A stretch of DNA of 6,541 nt, from the NCBI GenBank assembly GCA_003135035.1, contig PLDE01000165.1, positions 1 to 6,541 on the forward strand, in the 5' to 3' direction. Shown here one piece after another: positions 1-5,449 of this stretch; position 1 is the first letter of the stretch; the number at the start of each line of letters is the position of its first letter. Under the pieces are notes generated by a model. It did not search any database, had not been told where the DNA came from, and worked only from the letters and a program-made list of their open reading frames with translations. This DNA is from Candidatus Dormiibacterota bacterium (GTDB lineage: Bacteria > Chloroflexota > Dormibacteria > Aeolococcales > Bog-877). The position numbers and the translations under genes are program-made.

Positions 1-418
1 GAGAGGCAGGGAGCAGGGGATGCGACTCCGGCGTGGGCACCGCTTCCGTGTCCCCGTAGATGGCTCCCCCGGAGGAGACAAAGACCACCCGCCGGACCGC
101 CGAGCGGACGGCCGCCTGGAGAAGCCGGACGGTTCCCACGACATTGACCTTGGCGTCATGGAGGGGATCGGTCACCGATTTGCGGACATCGATCTGGGCC
201 GCCAGATGGAAGATCACCTCCGGCTTCTCCTTGGCGATCACCCGCTCCAGCCACTCGCTGGCAACGCTCACCTGGTAGAAGCTCGCCCCCGCGCTGACCT
301 GCTCCCGACGGCCACTGCTGAGATCGTCGACCACCGCGACCTGGTGGCCAGACTCGAGCAGGCGGTCGGCAAGGTGACTGCCAATGAATCCCGCGCCCCC
401 AGTGACGACGGCTCTCAC
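1..418 (-). CDS. NAD-dependent sugar-nucleotide epimerase/dehydratase (GalE-like), 3' part outside window
   Basis: This is the N-terminal 139 residues of an extended short-chain dehydrogenase that acts on nucleotide sugars in the cytoplasm, most likely a UDP-glucose 4-epimerase-type enzyme supplying sugars for envelope polysaccharides. Visible motifs are the Rossmann glycine motif GGAGFIG (residues 7-13), an acidic pair followed by LSSG after the second beta strand (31-36, an NAD rather than NADP signature), HLAAQIDVRKSV (71-82), and SSGGAIYGD (115-123), which contains the family's catalytic Ser region. The catalytic YxxxK lies beyond the left edge, so it cannot be checked. The start is GTG at 418; it shares GTGA with the stop of the upstream gene, and no Shine-Dalgarno is obvious, so translational coupling is likely. 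The exact sugar substrate cannot be told from this fragment; a dehydratase or other 4-epimerase is possible. Confidence 0.9.
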   Translation of the reverse strand, partial: MRAVVTGGAGFIGSHLADRLLESGHQVAVVDDLSSGRREQVSAGASFYQVSVASEWLERVIAKEKPEVIFHLAAQIDVRKSVTDPLHDAKVNVVGTVRLLQAAVRSAVRRVVFVSSGGAIYGDTEAVPTPESHPLLPAS

Positions 419-1023
419 TCGGAGGGCGTGTTCCGGTGGCTCGGGGGCCGGTCCCGGGTCGTTCGCCGGTGCTTGGGCGCCTTGCCCTCCTCGCTATCGA
501 CCCGATCCATGAGCGGACCCAGAGGGCGGGGCAGGCGGCGACTCATCGCCTCCCGGCTGCGCCGGGCCTGGACTTCCGCCAGTCGGTGCCCCTCGCCTGA
601 GGCAACCGATCTGGAGCGCTCAAGCGGCGATCTGGTGTCCCAGCGCCGGACGTAGAAGGCGCCCTTGAGGGCAGTGTAGGGAATGGCGCAGATCTTGTGC
701 TCCCGGCTCTTGGCGTCGATGATGTCCCAGACCGCCCCAAACCGCTGCAGCGAGGCGGGCTTGACCACGTGGGCTCGGAGCACCTGACCGTCGATGAAGT
801 GGAGCGCGACCCGGGCCAGTTCCTTGATGTCGATCTGGTCCCCGGGCTGAGCCACCTTGGTCAGATCGATCTGGCGCACTCCGCTGACCGGCACCAGGGC
901 CTGGCGGGCGTTGCCGTCGAGGGTGTGCAGATCGAGGTCCAGGAAGGGGTCGTCCATCTGCAGGCCGGGGAGATCGCCGTAGAGGACCTCGCCGTCCAAG
1001 AAGGACACCACCACCTCCGGCAC
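415..1023 (-). CDS. Protein with two tandem DUF6982-like (FxDGxVL) domains and a basic tail
   Basis: This is a 202-residue cytoplasmic protein of unknown function. The first 130 residues hold two copies of one small domain. Copy 1 (about 3-53) opens with VVVSFLDGEVLYGDL and ends LVPVSGVRQIDL. Copy 2 (about 70-128) opens with ARVALHFIDGQVLRA and ends AIPYTALKGAFYVRRW. The pattern hydrophobic-x-hydrophobic-x-F-x-DG-x-VL, then a second strand group ending in a basic or aromatic xxFxVRxW, resembles what I recall as DUF6982, a small predicted beta domain; I could not search this. Residues 131-202 are rich in Arg, Pro and Ser and look disordered. No signal peptide or membrane segment is seen. The start is GTG at 1023: it is the only in-frame start after the upstream stop at 1030-1032, and GGGAGG lies 10 bases before it. 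The stop overlaps the epimerase start, so the two are co-translated. Confidence 0.8.
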   Translation of the reverse strand: MPEVVVSFLDGEVLYGDLPGLQMDDPFLDLDLHTLDGNARQALVPVSGVRQIDLTKVAQPGDQIDIKELARVALHFIDGQVLRAHVVKPASLQRFGAVWDIIDAKSREHKICAIPYTALKGAFYVRRWDTRSPLERSRSVASGEGHRLAEVQARRSREAMSRRLPRPLGPLMDRVDSEEGKAPKHRRTTRDRPPSHRNTPSE

Positions 1024-1283
1024 AGGCCATCAACCTCCCAGAAAAGGGGCGCCGACAGACGCCATCTTCGTCCTTCGCCACCCGTCATCGGAACGTGAGG
1101 CCGGTGTCACCCCTTCGCTACCAGCTTGGTCCCAAGGCCTCGAGCGGTACGACTACGGTGGGAGACATCATAGGCCTGGTGCCTGACGACGGTCTCGGAG
1201 TTCGCAACTCATCTTCCCAGGTAGCAAGGAACGACCGGGGCAATCGGGACAGCCGCTTCAGTTGACTAGGCAGGACTTCCAGA
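1024..1283. other. Divergent intergenic region, no gene seen
   Basis: These 260 bases separate the minus-strand DUF/epimerase operon from the plus-strand cyclase/aldolase operon and must carry promoters for both directions. I find no convincing -35/-10 pair on either strand and nothing matching the conserved core of a c-di-GMP (GEMM) riboswitch. Short dyads such as CTTGG-TC-CCAAG (1125-1136) are too small to call as operators. Open frames here give low-complexity shadow translations only. Confidence 0.6.
1034..1039 (-). promoter_or_regulatory. Ribosome binding site supporting the GTG start at 1023
   Basis: On the minus strand this reads GGGAGG, 10 bases upstream of GTG at 1023. A nearby ATG at 1030 is in another frame, so this site helps decide that the GTG is the start of the two-domain protein. 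Confidence 0.6.
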
Positions 1284-3419
1284 TTGGCCAACCAGCCCGC
1301 TCCGCGCCGTCGCGTCCGCCATAAGTCCTTCACTGCCCAGTTCGCCCTGGTGCTGGTGGCAGTTGGCGTGGCAACCGCGGTGGTGGCCGGCGCGGTGGCC
1401 TGGGTCGAGACCCAGCATGCCCGCAGCCAGCAGGACGAGCAAACCGGGGCGGGGGCAAGCCGACTTGCCAGCAGCTTGGTGCAGATGCAGACCGCCGCCG
1501 TCTCCCAGCGGTTCGCCTGCGAGGTTGCCGCCCTGGCGAGCACGGGCCCAGCCTATGGCGCAGGTAGCGCCAGCCTCAAGACTCTGGCCCAGGCTGCCGT
1601 CGCCAACGCCAGTCCCGGCCAGGTGCTTCTCTTTTTGGGAACCGGCGGGCAGGTGCTGGCCCGGGCACCTGCTGCCTCCTCCCCGCTTCCCTCCCTCAAC
1701 GTCGTGGTTGGTGGGGGGTCACTCTCAAGAAGGTGCACGGCGCCGACCAGCCGCGGGTTCTTTACCTATGGCAGCAAGCGGAGCCTGCTTGGGGCGGGGA
1801 TTGCTCCCGTATCCGTCTCCGGCAGGGCTCTGGGAGCGGTGGCGGTGTTCACCCCAGTCGGGGTCCGGGCGCTCCAGTACACCCAGAAACTGATCGACAC
1901 GGCCGGGCTCCACTCGACCACCGCCCTGCTTGTGCGAGGGCGCCTGGCCCTGCCCCTCGAACTGAACGGCGTGAAGTACCCCCGTGGGTCATCGTTACCA
2001 GACTCCTTGGGTGCCGCCCTAGGAGCTTCGGGAGGAGCGGGTCAAGCCTCGCTGGACGGCAGCCAGTACGTCGTCGCCGAGCAGCCCCTGAGCGGTTCGA
2101 GCGGTCTCGTGCTCGCCAAGCTGGTGGTCTTCGAGTCGGGAGCGGGAGTGGGGGTTAGCGTGGCCGACTTGGCCTTGCCGCTGGCTCTGGCCGTGGCCGG
2201 GGTTCTCCTCTTGGGCATGGCGCTCGTCTTTCTCCTGGTCGAGCATTTCCTGAATCGTCCCCTGCGGCGCCTCGACATTGCCGTGCAGCGCCTCGGTCTC
2301 GACGCCTACGCCACCCCGGTCACGGTCGACAGCGGCGCCGAGGAGATAACCCGACTCGCGGCCAACTTTGAATTGGTTCGCAAACAACTGCGCCGCCAGC
2401 TGCTGATTGCCACCGGCCGCACTGTTATCGCTTCTACGCTCACCGGCAACGCCCCCTTGGAGCAGACCCTGGACCAGGTCCTGCGCAGTCTGACCAACCT
2501 CCTCGATGCCGACATCGCCATGATCCTGCTGCGTCCGCAACCCCAGATGCCCCGCGGGTTGCTGCTCTCGACCGGGATAGCCGAGCCGGGGCCCACCTGG
2601 GCCGAACTGGAGAGCACGCACGGAATCATCGGCAGCTTGATACGTGAGCCGCGCTTTCTGGTGCGCACCCATCTCCGACCTGACGAGCGCAGTGAACCGG
2701 AAGAGCAGCTGGGTCTGCGGGACTGCCTGGTGGAACCGATGCGTTCCGAAGACCACGACCTGGGTCTCTTGCTGGTTGGCAACAAGCGCAATGCCTACCT
2801 CGATGAGGACTACACCCTCTGTCGCGGAGTGGCTGACCAGATCGTGATCGCCGTCGAGAAGAGCACCCGTCTGGCGGTCACCCAGCGAGAAGCCACCACC
2901 GATGAGATGACCGGTCTCTACAACTACCGCTTCCTGGTGGGATATCTCGACCAGCAGGTCAACGTTGCCGAGCGGGCCAGCTCTCCCCTGTCGGTGTTGA
3001 TGCTCGACCTGGATCATTTCAAGGACGTCAACGACACCCACGGCCATCCCGCGGGCGATCGCCTTCTGCGTCAATTCGCCAGTCTGATGGTCGAGACGAT
3101 CCGTAAATCGGACCTGGCCGCTCGCTACGGCGGCGAAGAGTTTGTGGTGGTGATGGCCAACACCTCACGCGCTGACGCTGAGGTGGTGGCCGACAAGATT
3201 CGCTCGGCGGTGGAGGCGATGTCGGTGGGTCTCAACGACGGCGCTAAGGTGCAGATCACCGTCAGCATCGGTGGAGTGACCTTCCCGGAAGGATCCAAGG
3301 GCGCTCGTAACCTGCTCGACCTGGCTGATCGCGCCCTCTATGCCGCCAAGCGCAACGGCCGCAACCGGGTGGAGTTCTTGGATCTGACCGCCCTCGCTAG
3401 CGAGCCGGTCAAGTCCTGA
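1284..3419 (+). CDS. Membrane-bound diguanylate cyclase: TM, extracytoplasmic sensor, TM, HAMP, GAF, GGDEF
   Basis: This 711-residue protein should make c-di-GMP from two GTP at the inner face of the membrane in response to an extracytoplasmic signal. An Arg-rich N terminus precedes TM1 (about 19-41). Residues 42-293 form an outside sensor region, probably Cache-like, with strands such as QVLLFLGTGGQVLA (113-126), then TM2 (about 294-320), HAMP (about 321-372, starting NRPLRRLD), a GAF domain (about 388-528) and GGDEF (about 535-700). The active site looks intact: D575 in LMLDLDHFK for metal, N583 and D592 for guanine, and the GGEEF signature at 616-620. RKSD at 607-610 is exactly five residues before GGEEF, the RxxD inhibitory site, so product feedback is expected. 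The start is TTG at 1284: an in-frame TGA lies at 1263-1265, no other start lies between, and a weak AGGCAGGA precedes it. No EAL or HD-GYP domain is present. The ligand is unknown. Confidence 0.93.
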   Translation: MANQPAPRRRVRHKSFTAQFALVLVAVGVATAVVAGAVAWVETQHARSQQDEQTGAGASRLASSLVQMQTAAVSQRFACEVAALASTGPAYGAGSASLKTLAQAAVANASPGQVLLFLGTGGQVLARAPAASSPLPSLNVVVGGGSLSRRCTAPTSRGFFTYGSKRSLLGAGIAPVSVSGRALGAVAVFTPVGVRALQYTQKLIDTAGLHSTTALLVRGRLALPLELNGVKYPRGSSLPDSLGAALGASGGAGQASLDGSQYVVAEQPLSGSSGLVLAKLVVFESGAGVGVSVADLALPLALAVAGVLLLGMALVFLLVEHFLNRPLRRLDIAVQRLGLDAYATPVTVDSGAEEITRLAANFELVRKQLRRQLLIATGRTVIASTLTGNAPLEQTLDQVLRSLTNLLDADIAMILLRPQPQMPRGLLLSTGIAEPGPTWAELESTHGIIGSLIREPRFLVRTHLRPDERSEPEEQLGLRDCLVEPMRSEDHDLGLLLVGNKRNAYLDEDYTLCRGVADQIVIAVEKSTRLAVTQREATTDEMTGLYNYRFLVGYLDQQVNVAERASSPLSVLMLDLDHFKDVNDTHGHPAGDRLLRQFASLMVETIRKSDLAARYGGEEFVVVMANTSRADAEVVADKIRSAVEAMSVGLNDGAKVQITVSIGGVTFPEGSKGARNLLDLADRALYAAKRNGRNRVEFLDLTALASEPVKS

Positions 3420-3427
3420 ACGCAGGC

Positions 3428-3432
3428 GAGGG
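3428..3432 (+). promoter_or_regulatory. Ribosome binding site choosing the ltaE start at 3439
   Basis: GAGGG lies 6 bases before ATG at 3439 and 18 bases before the second in-frame ATG at 3451. The spacing favours the first ATG, although homologues usually begin near the second one, just before the conserved DLRSDT segment. Confidence 0.6.
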
Positions 3433-3436
3433 CCTA

Positions 3437-3454
3437 GCATGGTCGCGACCATGC
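3437..3454. repeat. Perfect 18-base palindrome spanning the ltaE start codons
   Basis: GCATGGTCG is followed directly by its reverse complement CGACCATGC. The palindrome contains both candidate start codons, ATG at 3439 and ATG at 3451. In RNA it could fold as a 7-bp stem with a CGCG loop, placing the start codon in a helix just downstream of the ribosome binding site. As DNA it could be a dyad operator. The function is unproven. Confidence 0.7.
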
Positions 3455-4485
3455 CTTCTCTGATCGACCTGCGCAGCGACACGGTGACCCGTCCCTCCGC
3501 AGGCATGCGCCAGGCGATGGCCGGTGCCGAGGTCGGAGATGACGTCTTTGGTGAGGATCCCACGGTGCGTCGACTCGAGGAGCGGGTCGCCCGCATGCTC
3601 GGCAAAGACTCGGCTCTTCTCTGCCCCAGCGGAACCATGGCCAACCTCATCGGCGTCGCCAGCGCCACCTATCCCGGCGATGAGGTGCTCTTGGACTCGG
3701 AGTCGCACATCCTCCACTACGAGTTGGCTGGCACCGCGCTCATCGCCGGCGTCCAGGTGCGCAATTTCGATGCCCCCCAAGCCGGCTGCCCAACCCAGGC
3801 TCAGCTGGAGTCACTGGAACGCCTGGGAGATCCCGATCACGAACCCCGTACCGCGTTGCTCTGCCTGGAGCAGAGTCACAACCGCAGGGGAGGCACGGTG
3901 GCCACCATCGAGGAACTGCGCAGCGCCAGCGAGGCGGCCCACCGGATGGGGCTGGTGGTGCACTTGGACGGTGCCCGCCTGGCTAACGCGGCCGCCAGTC
4001 TGGGCGTGCCCATGACCGAGTTCACCGACTGCGTCGACTCCTCGACCTTCGCCCTCTCCAAGGGACTCGGGTGTCCGGCGGGTACGCTCTGGGTGGGGTT
4101 GACCGAGAGCCGGCGTCGGGCGCACACCTGGCGCAAACGCCTAGGCGGAGGAATGCGCCAGGTCGGGATCCTGGCGGCGGCCGGGCTCTACGCACTGGAT
4201 CACAACCTCGCCCGCTTAGACGAGGACCATGACAACGCTCGTCAGCTAGCCGAGATGCTTCAGTCGGTCCCCGGAGTTACCGTCGATCCCCCGGCGGTGC
4301 AGACCAACATCGTTCTCTTGCAGACCGTCGATGATGCCAACGTGATCGTCGAGCGAGCCCAGCGAGCGGGTGTTCTCACGGTTCCGTTTACAGCCCACAC
4401 CGTGCGCTGCGTGACCCACCTCGATGTGGGCAGCGAGGACGTCCGGGCGGCCGGGGAGAGGCTGCGACAGGTTTTCGCCAGCTGA
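3439..4485 (+). CDS. ltaE: Low-specificity L-threonine aldolase
   Basis: This cytoplasmic PLP enzyme of fold type I cleaves L-threonine and L-allo-threonine to glycine and acetaldehyde. At 348 residues it is close to the usual family length of about 330-350. Recognisable family segments are DLRSDTVTRPS (10-20), GDDVFGEDPTV (33-43), CPSGTMANL (62-70), ESH with the PLP-stacking His at 90, HLDGAR (175-180, with the Asp that contacts the pyridine nitrogen), the PLP-lysine motif LSKGLGCPAG with K208, RKRLGGGMRQVGILAAAG (232-249) and VTHLDV (325-330) near the C terminus. All key residues are present, so activity is expected. It starts 19 bases after the cyclase stop and is probably co-transcribed with it. 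ATG 3439 is preferred because of GAGGG 6 bases upstream; ATG 3451 would remove only four residues. Confidence 0.95.
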   Translation: MVATMPSLIDLRSDTVTRPSAGMRQAMAGAEVGDDVFGEDPTVRRLEERVARMLGKDSALLCPSGTMANLIGVASATYPGDEVLLDSESHILHYELAGTALIAGVQVRNFDAPQAGCPTQAQLESLERLGDPDHEPRTALLCLEQSHNRRGGTVATIEELRSASEAAHRMGLVVHLDGARLANAAASLGVPMTEFTDCVDSSTFALSKGLGCPAGTLWVGLTESRRRAHTWRKRLGGGMRQVGILAAAGLYALDHNLARLDEDHDNARQLAEMLQSVPGVTVDPPAVQTNIVLLQTVDDANVIVERAQRAGVLTVPFTAHTVRCVTHLDVGSEDVRAAGERLRQVFAS

Positions 4486-4502
4486 GTCCTCTCGTCCTGA
4501 GA

Positions 4503-4538
4503 CAAAAAGAAAGGAGCGGGCCTGGTGACCCGCTCCTT
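4503..4538 (-). terminator. Intrinsic terminator of the basic-protein gene, possibly bidirectional
   Basis: AAGGAGCGGG (4511-4520) and CCCGCTCCTT (4529-4538) form a perfect 10-bp GC-rich stem with an 8-base loop. Read on the minus strand, the stem is followed by a T-rich tail (TTCTTTTTG over 4512-4503), the standard Rho-independent layout, about 25 bases after the basic-protein stop. It is also about 25 bases after the ltaE stop; on the plus strand it lacks a T tract, so termination in that direction would be weaker. Confidence 0.85.
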
Positions 4539-4563
4539 CACCGATAACTGATGGAGAGTTGCC

Positions 4564-5169
4564 TTAGGCGGCTCCCGATCCGGCCAGTGTCACCCGACCG
4601 CGGCGCTTCGCAGGGCGACGGGTCGCCTTGGGAGCAGCTGCGGCGCGAGCCGTGCGGCGACGGGCGGCCGGCCGCGCCGTCCGGGTCGTCCTGGCGGCGG
4701 TGGCGCGGCGAGGCGCAGCTGCGCTAGCTGGGCGGGTCGTCCGACGCCGGGTGGTTGCCCGGGCTGGTGCCTTCCGGGCGGTGGTCCGACGGCGGGATGC
4801 CGCGGTACCAGTCCGCCGGGTCCGGGTGGTTGTCGCCCGCGTGGCGGTGGTGCGACGAGCCGTGGCGCGCCGAGCAGGCTTGCGCGTGGTCCGAGCGGTG
4901 CTCGTCGTGCGGCTCACTGCGGCGTCGAGCTTCTTCTCAATCTCGGTCAGGCGCTTCTCTAGTGCCTTGAGCTGGGATGTGATTGCCCGATTTACCGAGG
5001 CGGCGCTCGGAGCAGTGCGCGTGGTCCGCCGTGGGGTAGTCCGGCGCGCAGTCGTCCGGCGCGCAGTCGTTCGTGTGGCGGTTCGCCTGGTCGTCGGCCT
5101 TCGCGTGGTTCTGGTGGCAGAGCGCGCTGTCGTGCGCTTGGTGCCAGTCCTTCTTGTCGTTCGGGGCAT
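4564..5169 (-). CDS. Arg/Thr-rich basic protein with central coiled coil, nucleoid-protein-like
   Basis: I recognise no named family. The 201 residues contain about 55 Arg and 52 Thr, about 9 Lys, and no Trp, Tyr, Phe or Cys. Only four acidic residues occur, all at 71-82. Residues 1-52 and 86-192 are low-complexity tails built from units such as ARRTT and TTRR. Between them, about 59-85 is a predicted amphipathic helix with I63, L67, L70, L74, I77 and L81 in 4-3-4-3 spacing, a short coiled coil able to form oligomers. The design suggests a protein that binds and bridges DNA, RNA or polyphosphate, comparable in principle to histone-H1-like bacterial proteins or the basic tail of mycobacterial HupB, but using Arg rather than Lys and lacking an HU domain. 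AGGAGG lies 10 bases before ATG 5169. A strong terminator follows. The opposite strand is also open, but its reading is a Val/Ala/Arg shadow. Confidence 0.82.
   Translation of the reverse strand: MPRTTRRTGTKRTTARSATRTTRRPTTRRTATRTTARRTTARRTTPRRTTRTAPSAASVNRAITSQLKALEKRLTEIEKKLDAAVSRTTSTARTTRKPARRATARRTTATRATTTRTRRTGTAASRRRTTARKAPARATTRRRTTRPASAAAPRRATAARTTRTARPAARRRTARAAAAPKATRRPAKRRGRVTLAGSGAA
5039..5068. repeat. Two tandem copies of a 15-base unit inside the basic-protein gene
   Basis: GTCCGGCGCGCAGTC occurs twice, back to back without mismatch, at 5039-5053 and 5054-5068. The unit is five codons, so it duplicates one ARRTT block in frame. This suggests that the Arg/Thr tail expands and contracts by in-frame slippage or recombination. 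Confidence 0.85.
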
Positions 5170-5179
5170 AAGTCCGGAT

Positions 5180-5185
5180 CCTCCT
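5180..5185 (-). promoter_or_regulatory. Ribosome binding site of the basic-protein gene
   Basis: On the minus strand this reads AGGAGG, the strongest Shine-Dalgarno in the window, 10 bases before ATG 5169. It supports both the strand choice and the start of the Arg/Thr-rich protein and suggests high expression. Confidence 0.75.
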
Positions 5186-5314
5186 AGTTTGGTTTCAGCG
5201 CCTTCTGTGGAAGCGCCTCGAAGCTCAGGGTGATTCCTGAATATTGACGCCGGTTGCGTTTGTGACGTGAGTGAAAGCGTGCCTAACCGGGTGTTCGTAC
5301 GGTCGAGTTAATCT

Positions 5315-5331
5315 GATTGTGCCACACAATC
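5315..5331. promoter_or_regulatory. Operator-like inverted repeat GATTGTG-CCA-CACAATC
   Basis: Two perfect 7-base arms are separated by three bases, giving a compact dyad of the size bound by dimeric helix-turn-helix repressors. It lies about 120 bases upstream of the dehydrogenase start and 145 bases upstream of the basic-protein start. The regulator is unknown. Confidence 0.45.
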
Positions 5332-5355
5332 GTGCATGCGGGTCGTTATGTCAAC

Positions 5356-5380
5356 CACTTTGGACCCTTCCCGCAAAGTG
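5356..5380. promoter_or_regulatory. Inverted repeat CACTTTG-N11-CAAAGTG
   Basis: Two perfect 7-base arms (5356-5362 and 5374-5380) are separated by 11 bases. The arm centres are 18 bases apart, nearly two helical turns, so one protein dimer could contact both arms on the same DNA face. It is about 70-95 bases upstream of the predicted dehydrogenase transcription start, a common place for an activator. It may also be chance. Confidence 0.35.
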
Positions 5381-5436
5381 TTACCGGGTCGTCGCACTCC
5401 TCCAGATCGACTCGAAACAGGCGATCGCAGCGCTCC

Positions 5437-5449
5437 TATACTGGCTCAG
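5437..5449 (+). promoter_or_regulatory. -10 box placed for a leaderless dehydrogenase transcript
   Basis: TATACT at 5437-5442 matches five of six bases of the sigma-70 -10 consensus. It is followed by exactly six bases (GGCTCA) and then the GTG start codon at 5449, so transcription would begin at or beside the first base of the start codon. No Shine-Dalgarno lies before this GTG, in keeping with leaderless translation as is common in actinobacteria. A -35 box is not clear; TCGAAA at 5412-5417 is poor in sequence and 19 bases away. Confidence 0.6.

Larger units (their letters stand above)
5170..5448. other. Divergent regulatory region between the basic-protein gene and the dehydrogenase gene
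   Basis: These 279 bases carry control signals for both flanking genes: the basic-protein ribosome binding site at the left, two inverted repeats in the middle (5315-5331 and 5356-5380), and a -10-like box at 5437-5442 just before the dehydrogenase start. The region is less GC-rich than the genes beside it. I could not place a convincing promoter for the minus strand; the AT-rich stretch near 5240-5246 is a weak candidate. A 91-residue open frame running through from 5271 looks spurious. Confidence 0.6.

Noticed and set aside
20..655. 211-residue plus-strand open frame at the left edge
   Set aside because: It runs antisense across both the epimerase Rossmann motif and the end of the two-domain protein and has no recognisable domain.
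1125..1136. Small dyad CTTGG-TC-CCAAG upstream of the cyclase
   Set aside because: Five-base arms in GC-rich DNA are expected by chance, and no promoter element lies close enough to give it meaning.
1024..1283. Possible c-di-GMP riboswitch upstream of the cyclase or the DUF gene
   Set aside because: Neither strand shows the conserved GEMM core or a suitable helix arrangement by eye.
2019..3074. 351-residue minus-strand open frame opposite the cyclase
   Set aside because: It lies inside the HAMP, GAF and GGDEF coding region, whose plus-strand motifs are unmistakable. Its own translation has no recognisable domain.
4628..5233. Long plus-strand open frame opposite the basic-protein gene, 201 residues rich in Val, Ala and Arg
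   Set aside because: It is the antisense shadow of Arg/Thr codons. The minus strand has the AGGAGG site, the heptad helix and the terminator; the plus frame has none of these.
5240..5250. ATATTGACG as a -35 box for a plus-strand promoter
   Set aside because: TTGACG is a good -35 match, but no TATAAT-like sequence lies 16-19 bases downstream, and the start codon is about 200 bases away.
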